Shown: positions 59,108 to 64,000 of the stretch, piece by piece
How the letters are laid out: each line of letters starts with the position of its first letter
Position numbering within the stretch: position 1 is the stretch's first letter
DNA from: Azospirillum canadense
Lineage (GTDB): Bacteria > Pseudomonadota > Alphaproteobacteria > Azospirillales > Azospirillaceae
Length of the DNA: 64,000 bases
NCBI RefSeq assembly: GCF_025961225.1
Contig: NZ_JAOQNG010000007.1
Location: 384,501-448,500, forward strand
Direction: 5' to 3'
The notes under the pieces: model-generated
Databases searched by the model: none
Told to the model about the DNA's origin: nothing
What the model saw: the letters and a program-made list of their open reading frames with translations, nothing else
Position numbers and translations under genes: made by a program

Positions 59108-60703
59108 GTGCAGGACATCGCCTTGGAAGACCGCGTCGTCAGCCTTCAGCTTCGGCGGGCGGCCGAACGGACACCGGACTCCGTCTTTCTGCAGTTCCCA
59201 TCGACGTCGTTCACCTACGGCGGCTTCGAGCTGCGCACCAACAGCATCGCCAACGCCATGGCCGAACTCGGCCTGGGCAAGGGCGGCAGGCTCGCCATCT
59301 TCGGGCGCAATTCGCCGGAATTCCTGGAGGCGTGGTTCAGCGCGGCAAAGCTCGGCGCGCTGTATGTGCCGATCAACACGGAATACCGCGGCGAGGTGCT
59401 GCGCCACCAGCTCGACAACGCCGAGGTCACGCACATCGTCGTCGATCCCGGCTATCTCGACCGCCTCGACGAGGTGATAGACACCCTGCCCCGCCTCCGA
59501 CACGTGCTGGTCACGCAAGCCGCCGAGGCGCCGGAACGGCTGGCGCGGCTCACCGCGGTCCAGCCCTTTGACGTCCTGCGCGCCGGCGACCGGCGCGACC
59601 CCGGCGTCACCGTCGCCTTCGACGACCCGCACGCCATCAGCTTCACCTCGGGCACCACCGGCCCGTCCAAGGGGGTGCTGGCGCTCAACGCGCACGTCGT
59701 GCGGTTCGGCCACGACTGGGGCCGCTCGCTGGCCTACCAGCCGCACGAGGCGGTCTACACGCCCCTGCCCCTGTTCCACGCCATCGCCGCTTGGCTGGGT
59801 GTGATCCCCACCCTGCTCAACGGCGCCCGCATCGCCATCGCGCCGCGCTTTTCCGCCTCGACCTATTGGGACGAGGTGCGCGCGGCGAAGGCGGACATCG
59901 CCCATGGCATCTTCTCCATGGTGCCAATCCTGCTGAAGCAACCGCCGCGGCCCGACGACGCCGACCAGCCGGCCCGCGCCTTCTACAACGGCAACGAGAA
60001 CCCCGCGTTCGAGAGCCGGTTCCGCTGCCGCATCGTCGAGGCCTACGGCGCGACGGAGACCGGGATCGTCGCCTCCACGGCGGTCGGCGAGCCGCGCGTG
60101 CCGAAATCCTGCGGCCGCCCCAACACCGAGACCTTCGAGGTCGCCATCGTCGACGATCTGGACCGGCCGGTGCCGCCGGGCACGGTCGGCGAGATCGTCG
60201 TCCGCCCGAAGGAGCCCTTCTGCATGTTCAAGGAGTATCATGCCCGTCCGGACGCGACGCGCGAGGCCTTCCGCAACCTCTGGTTCCACACCGGCGACAA
60301 CGGCAAGATCGACGGGGACGGCTACCTGTACTTCATCGACCGCAAGAAGGACGCGATCCGCCGGCGCGGCGAGAACATTTCCTCCTACGAACTCGAATTC
60401 GCGGTCAACCAGCATCCCGACGTGCTGGAATGCGCCGCCGTGTCGGTGGTGTCCGACCTTGGCGAGGACGAAGTGAAGGTGGTGATCGTGCCGAAACCCG
60501 GCAGCGACGTCACCGCCGAGGCGTTCTGGTCCTTCTGCGACCGGACCATGCCGCGCTTCTGGGTGCCCAGCTTCCTGGAGTTCCGCGATGCCATGCCGAA
60601 GACCGCCAACGGCAAGATCCAGAAGCAATTCCTCAGGCCTCACAGCGCCGACCACATTCTCTACGCCCGCGACTGGAAGTCCGGCGCGATCCGGAAAATG
60701 TGA
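59108..60703 (+). CDS. second acyl-CoA ligase (AMP-binding)
   Basis: This 531-residue ANL enzyme is paralogous to the ligase at 55470. It has AISFTSGTTGPSKGVLALNA, CRIVEAYGATETGIVASTAV, the hinge GDGYLYFIDRKKDAIRRRGE and the C-terminal TANGKIQKQFLR with the expected catalytic Lys. It starts at GTG 59108 behind AAGGGAGGGAAAC. The two ligases may activate different substrates or side chains of one molecule. Confidence 0.9.
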   Translation: MQDIALEDRVVSLQLRRAAERTPDSVFLQFPSTSFTYGGFELRTNSIANAMAELGLGKGGRLAIFGRNSPEFLEAWFSAAKLGALYVPINTEYRGEVLRHQLDNAEVTHIVVDPGYLDRLDEVIDTLPRLRHVLVTQAAEAPERLARLTAVQPFDVLRAGDRRDPGVTVAFDDPHAISFTSGTTGPSKGVLALNAHVVRFGHDWGRSLAYQPHEAVYTPLPLFHAIAAWLGVIPTLLNGARIAIAPRFSASTYWDEVRAAKADIAHGIFSMVPILLKQPPRPDDADQPARAFYNGNENPAFESRFRCRIVEAYGATETGIVASTAVGEPRVPKSCGRPNTETFEVAIVDDLDRPVPPGTVGEIVVRPKEPFCMFKEYHARPDATREAFRNLWFHTGDNGKIDGDGYLYFIDRKKDAIRRRGENISSYELEFAVNQHPDVLECAAVSVVSDLGEDEVKVVIVPKPGSDVTAEAFWSFCDRTMPRFWVPSFLEFRDAMPKTANGKIQKQFLRPHSADHILYARDWKSGAIRKM

Positions 60704-60784
60704 CCGCAACGTCCGCAAGGATGCGAAGGTTTGGGATGGCGGCCGGGCATCCACTCGGTTCGCCGCCCGCCTGGAGTCGATTGT

Positions 60785-61477
60785 ATGGAAGCGATGATCA
60801 CCGTCGAGGAGGCGCTGCGGACACGCCGCAGCGTCCGTGCCTTCCGCGACACCCCCGTGCCGCGGGGCCTCGTCGCGCGCATTCTGACCACCGCCGCCCG
60901 TGCGCCGAGCGGGTCGAACATCCAGCCATGGCGGGTCTACGCGACCACCGGTGCGGCGAAGCGGGCGCTGTCGCGCGACCTGATGGACGCACACGCCGCC
61001 GGCGATCCGGGCGAGGAGGAATACGCCTACTACCCCACGGAGTGGCGGGAGCCCTACCTGGCCCGCCGCCGCAAGGTCGGGTGGGACCTGTACGGGGCGT
61101 TGGGCATTCAACGGGGTGACAAGGACGCCATGACGCGCCAGCTCGCCCGCAACTACCTGTTCTTCGACGCGCCGGTCGGGCTGATGTTCACCATCGACCG
61201 CCGGCTGGAGGTGGGGAGTTGGCTCGATTACGGGATGTTCCTGCAATCCGTCATGCTGGCGGCGCGCGGCTTCGGGCTGGACACATGCTCACAGCAGGCT
61301 TTCGCGAAATACCACCGGATCATCCGCCGGCATCTGGCCATCCCGGATGATGAAGTGCTGATCTGCGGCATGGCGCTCGGCCACGCCGAGCCCGCGGCGG
61401 TGGAGAACCGGTTCGACACCGAGCGGATGCCGGTGTCGGAATTCGTTCGCTTCACCCAGGATCCGGACTGGTCGTAA
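60785..61477 (+). CDS. nitroreductase-family flavoprotein
   Basis: This 230-residue FMN enzyme has RTRRSVRAFRDTPVPRGLVA and AARAPSGSNIQPWRVYATTG, the N-terminal FMN-binding signature, and IPDDEVLICGMALGHAEP near the end. The family reduces nitro groups, quinones or conjugated enones with NAD(P)H. In this catabolic cluster it may reduce a ring or an enoyl intermediate. ATG 60785 follows GGAG by about 8 nt; a second ATG 9 nt downstream is possible. It is 81 nt after the ligase gene. Confidence 0.88.
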   Translation: MEAMITVEEALRTRRSVRAFRDTPVPRGLVARILTTAARAPSGSNIQPWRVYATTGAAKRALSRDLMDAHAAGDPGEEEYAYYPTEWREPYLARRRKVGWDLYGALGIQRGDKDAMTRQLARNYLFFDAPVGLMFTIDRRLEVGSWLDYGMFLQSVMLAARGFGLDTCSQQAFAKYHRIIRRHLAIPDDEVLICGMALGHAEPAAVENRFDTERMPVSEFVRFTQDPDWS

Positions 61478-61482
61478 CCGAT

Positions 61483-61511
61483 CGGCTCCGGTTCGATGCG
61501 AACCGGAGCCG
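61483..61511. terminator. perfect 13-bp hairpin between convergent genes
   Basis: CGGCTCCGGTTCG (61483-61495) pairs perfectly with CGAACCGGAGCCG (61499-61511) around an ATG loop. It fills much of the 59-nt gap between the nitroreductase gene and the leftward EthD-type gene, a good position for a two-way terminator, although there is no T-tract. Confidence 0.55.
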
Positions 61512-61536
61512 GGGCGACGGACCTCCGGCGGGGTCG

Positions 61537-62190
61537 TCAGGCGGCGCCCGTATCCACCACTTCGCGCGTGATGATGATCGGCAGATGCCCGTCGGGGAGG
61601 AAGTTCACCTCGTCCGCGCGGGTCACCTCGTATTCCGGCGTCCCGGCGCCGCGGCGCATCTCGGCCGTCGACGCGAACCAGGTGATCGCCAGTCCGTCGA
61701 ATAGTGGCACCGCGTCGTCCGCATACTCGCCGGCGTGCAGATGGTTCTGCTCGTAGCGCAGGATGGTGGAAATTTTCGCGCCGATCGGGCCGTGCACCTC
61801 GCGCCAGTAGTGGCGGAACGGCTCCAACGCCATGCCCGGGCGGCGGTTGACGAACTCGATGTTCTTCACCGCCCCCGCCGGGACCGCGCCGGGTTTGACG
61901 ACGTGGACGTCGACCAGCATGTGCACGGTGCGCACCGGGTCGGCCAGCGGCACGTCGACCGCGTTCCGGCGGGCGTCGCGGGCGGCCTCCGGCGTGTCGA
62001 AGGTCCATTCGCTCACGCCGTCGAACAGCAGCTCGCCACGCTTGTAGCCCTGCAGCAACGTGTGCGACTGCACGTAGCGCACCGCCCCGCCCGCCCCCTG
62101 CACCGCATCGGCCAGCCCGAGCAGGTGGGCGTGGAACGCCTCCACCGTCACGTCGGGACGCCGCTTGTAGAGCGACACCAGCTTCACCAT
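61537..62190 (-). CDS. EthD-domain protein (dimeric alpha-beta barrel)
   Basis: This 217-residue protein consists of two ferredoxin-like halves. The first runs MVKLVSLYKRRPDVTVEAFH to about residue 95. The second starts VKNIEFVNRRPGMALEPFRH with YWREVHGPIGAKI, the H-x-x-x-W-R-x-x-HGP pattern of EthD proteins. EthD-type proteins are small accessory or heme/ligand-binding factors in catabolic operons; the exact role is unknown. A GGAGGGAACGAC site precedes ATG 62190. It is 19 nt downstream of the flavin oxidoreductase gene on the same strand. Confidence 0.82.
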   Translation of the reverse strand: MVKLVSLYKRRPDVTVEAFHAHLLGLADAVQGAGGAVRYVQSHTLLQGYKRGELLFDGVSEWTFDTPEAARDARRNAVDVPLADPVRTVHMLVDVHVVKPGAVPAGAVKNIEFVNRRPGMALEPFRHYWREVHGPIGAKISTILRYEQNHLHAGEYADDAVPLFDGLAITWFASTAEMRRGAGTPEYEVTRADEVNFLPDGHLPIIITREVVDTGAA

Positions 62191-62209
62191 TGTCGTTCCC
62201 TCCTACCTG

Positions 62210-63394
62210 TCAACCCTGATGCTGCGGCACCGGCTTGTTGAAGCTCTCGCCCTGCTGTCTGGCGCGGCGCATCAGCCACCAGCCGAACTGCTCCGGCCAG
62301 TCCGCCCACCCGGCGTCGCCGCCGAGCGTCAGCGCCGCCTGCGCCGCCCAGTTCGGCTGCACCAGCGCCTCGCGGGCGACGGCGATCAGGTCGGCGTCGC
62401 CGGCCCTCAGCACGGCGTCGGCGTGCGCCGCGTCGCGGATCAGGCCGACCGCCACCGTCGCGATCCCCGCCTCCCGCCGCACGCGTGCGGCGAAGGGCAC
62501 CTGAAAGCCGGGAACCCGCGAGATGAGCATTTGCTGGCGGGTCAGCCGTTGGCCGCCCGACGAGCAATCGACCGCGTCGATCCCGCGCTTGCGCAGCTCC
62601 TTGGCGAAGGCGACGGTGTCGTCCATCCCCCAGCCGACGTCCACGCCGTCCACCGCCGACACGCGCACGAACAGCGGCTTGTCCGCCGGCCACGCCCGGC
62701 GCACGGCCTCGGCGACGTGCAAGGGGAAGCGCATCCGGCCTTCCAGGTCGCCGCCCCAAGCGTCGGTGCGCGTGTTGGTGATCGGCGACAGGAAGGAGTG
62801 CAGCAGGTAACCGTGCGCGCAATGCAGTTCCACCACGTCGAACCCGGCCTCGTCCGCCCGGCGCGCGGCCGCCACGAAGTCCGCTTCCACCGCGTCCAGG
62901 TCCGCGTCCGTCAAGGCGTGCGGCGCGGGCCAGCCGGCGTCGAACGGCTCCGCCGTCACGCTGGCGGTTTCCCAGGCCTGCGGCCCGGACAACGGCTTTC
63001 CACCCTCCCACGGGCGTTGCGAGGAACCCTTGTGGCCGCTGTGGCAGAGCTGGATCCCGGCGGCGGCGCCGAAGCGGTGCAGGAACTCGGTGACCCGCCG
63101 CGCGCCGGGGATCTGCGCGTCGAGCCACAGGCCGGCGCAGCCTTCGGTGATCCGCCCCTGCCGGCTGACCGCGGTCGACTCCATGAACACCAGGCCGGCA
63201 CCGCCGAGCGCGAAGCGCCCGAGATGCACGAGGTGGAAGTCGTCGGCAAAGCCCTCATGCGCGCTGTACATCGCCATGGGCGAGACCATGACGCGGTTCT
63301 TCAGGGTGAGTCCGCGCAGGGTCAGCGGCCGCCAGAGCAGCGCCGGACCACTTTCTTCACCGCCGGCATCTTCGTTCCTCTGTGCGCAATCCAC
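62210..63394 (-). CDS. NADH:flavin oxidoreductase (Old Yellow Enzyme, YqjM class)
   Basis: This 394-residue FMN TIM-barrel enzyme has LTLKNRVMVSPMAMYSAHEG, IQLCHSGHKGSSQRPWEGGK, DVVELHCAHGYLLHSFLSPI followed by TRTDAWGGDLEGRMRF, and VAVGLIRDAAHADAVLRAGD. It should reduce activated C=C bonds. The YqjM-class redox Cys (SPMCMYS) is Ala here (SPMAMYS), and HAGRK is HSGHK. GTG 63394 is chosen because GGAGG lies 6 nt upstream. It lies between the LivF-type ATPase and the EthD gene in one leftward unit. Confidence 0.88.
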   Translation of the reverse strand: MDCAQRNEDAGGEESGPALLWRPLTLRGLTLKNRVMVSPMAMYSAHEGFADDFHLVHLGRFALGGAGLVFMESTAVSRQGRITEGCAGLWLDAQIPGARRVTEFLHRFGAAAGIQLCHSGHKGSSQRPWEGGKPLSGPQAWETASVTAEPFDAGWPAPHALTDADLDAVEADFVAAARRADEAGFDVVELHCAHGYLLHSFLSPITNTRTDAWGGDLEGRMRFPLHVAEAVRRAWPADKPLFVRVSAVDGVDVGWGMDDTVAFAKELRKRGIDAVDCSSGGQRLTRQQMLISRVPGFQVPFAARVRREAGIATVAVGLIRDAAHADAVLRAGDADLIAVAREALVQPNWAAQAALTLGGDAGWADWPEQFGWWLMRRARQQGESFNKPVPQHQG

Positions 63395-63411
63395 GTGTTG
63401 CCTCCAAAAAA

Positions 63412-64000
<589 letters not shown>

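Noticed and set aside
57401..61246. A 1,281-codon leftward open frame
   Set aside because: It is antisense to five well-supported genes (tetR, CoA-transferase, ligase and others) and has no recognisable domain.

Overview
The window is GC-rich DNA with short intergenic gaps, ATGA-type gene overlaps, and many TRAP, ABC and acyl-CoA catabolism genes. It carries HfaA/HfaB holdfast-anchor homologues, a DUF4167-like protein and several IS elements. This suggests an alphaproteobacterium of the Rhodospirillales type, most like Azospirillum. That is an inference from gene content and style; no marker gene is present.

Layout. (1) 1-983: the 3' end of a TPR/glycosyltransferase-like gene. (2) 1030-12686: a carboxylate uptake and catabolism locus. 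A GntR/FCD regulator and a large FAD/Fe-S dehydrogenase read leftward. A serine-glyoxylate-type aminotransferase, a DctPQM TRAP transporter, a family III CoA-transferase and a crotonase read rightward. Two palindromes of the form TTGnATnCAA sit in the divergent promoter region. An IS701-type element lies between dctP and dctQ, and its CTAA target duplication contains the dctP stop codon. (3) 12.7-21.4 kb: a mobile-DNA island with a second IS701-type element (TSD TTAG) that is itself split by a 2,400-bp serine-recombinase unit, an IS5-type element at the 5' end of an EamA exporter gene, and a third DDE element. (4) 21450-25301: an Lrp-type regulator, an amine/amino-acid oxidase, and a polar amino-acid ABC binding protein and permease with no ATPase beside them. 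(5) 25.8-28.6 kb: small secreted proteins and an hfaA-hfaB operon whose third gene has a 1-nt frameshift. (6) 29267-49094: a two-partner secretion system with a 5,751-residue exoprotein, its TpsB transporter, and a SapC-family gene downstream. The exoprotein gene holds a 94-residue repeat array and a roughly 1-kb internal duplication. (7) 49498-64000: an acyl-CoA catabolic cluster. A seven-gene leftward operon encodes acyl-CoA dehydrogenase, E1 alpha, E1 beta, enoyl-CoA hydratase, a stand-alone lipoyl domain, a MaoC-type dehydratase and LipA. Rightward genes encode two acyl-CoA ligases, a TetR regulator, a CoA-transferase and a nitroreductase. Leftward genes at the end encode an EthD-type protein, an Old Yellow Enzyme homologue and a LivF-type ATPase.

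The most unusual points are the E1/lipoyl-carrier/LipA operon with no E2 acyltransferase, a shared yCAAAC-type inverted repeat at the promoters around tetR, the recombinase unit placed exactly in a conserved motif of an IS701 transposase, and the giant, recently duplicated exoprotein next to a holdfast-anchor operon. No tRNA, rRNA or CRISPR array was seen.
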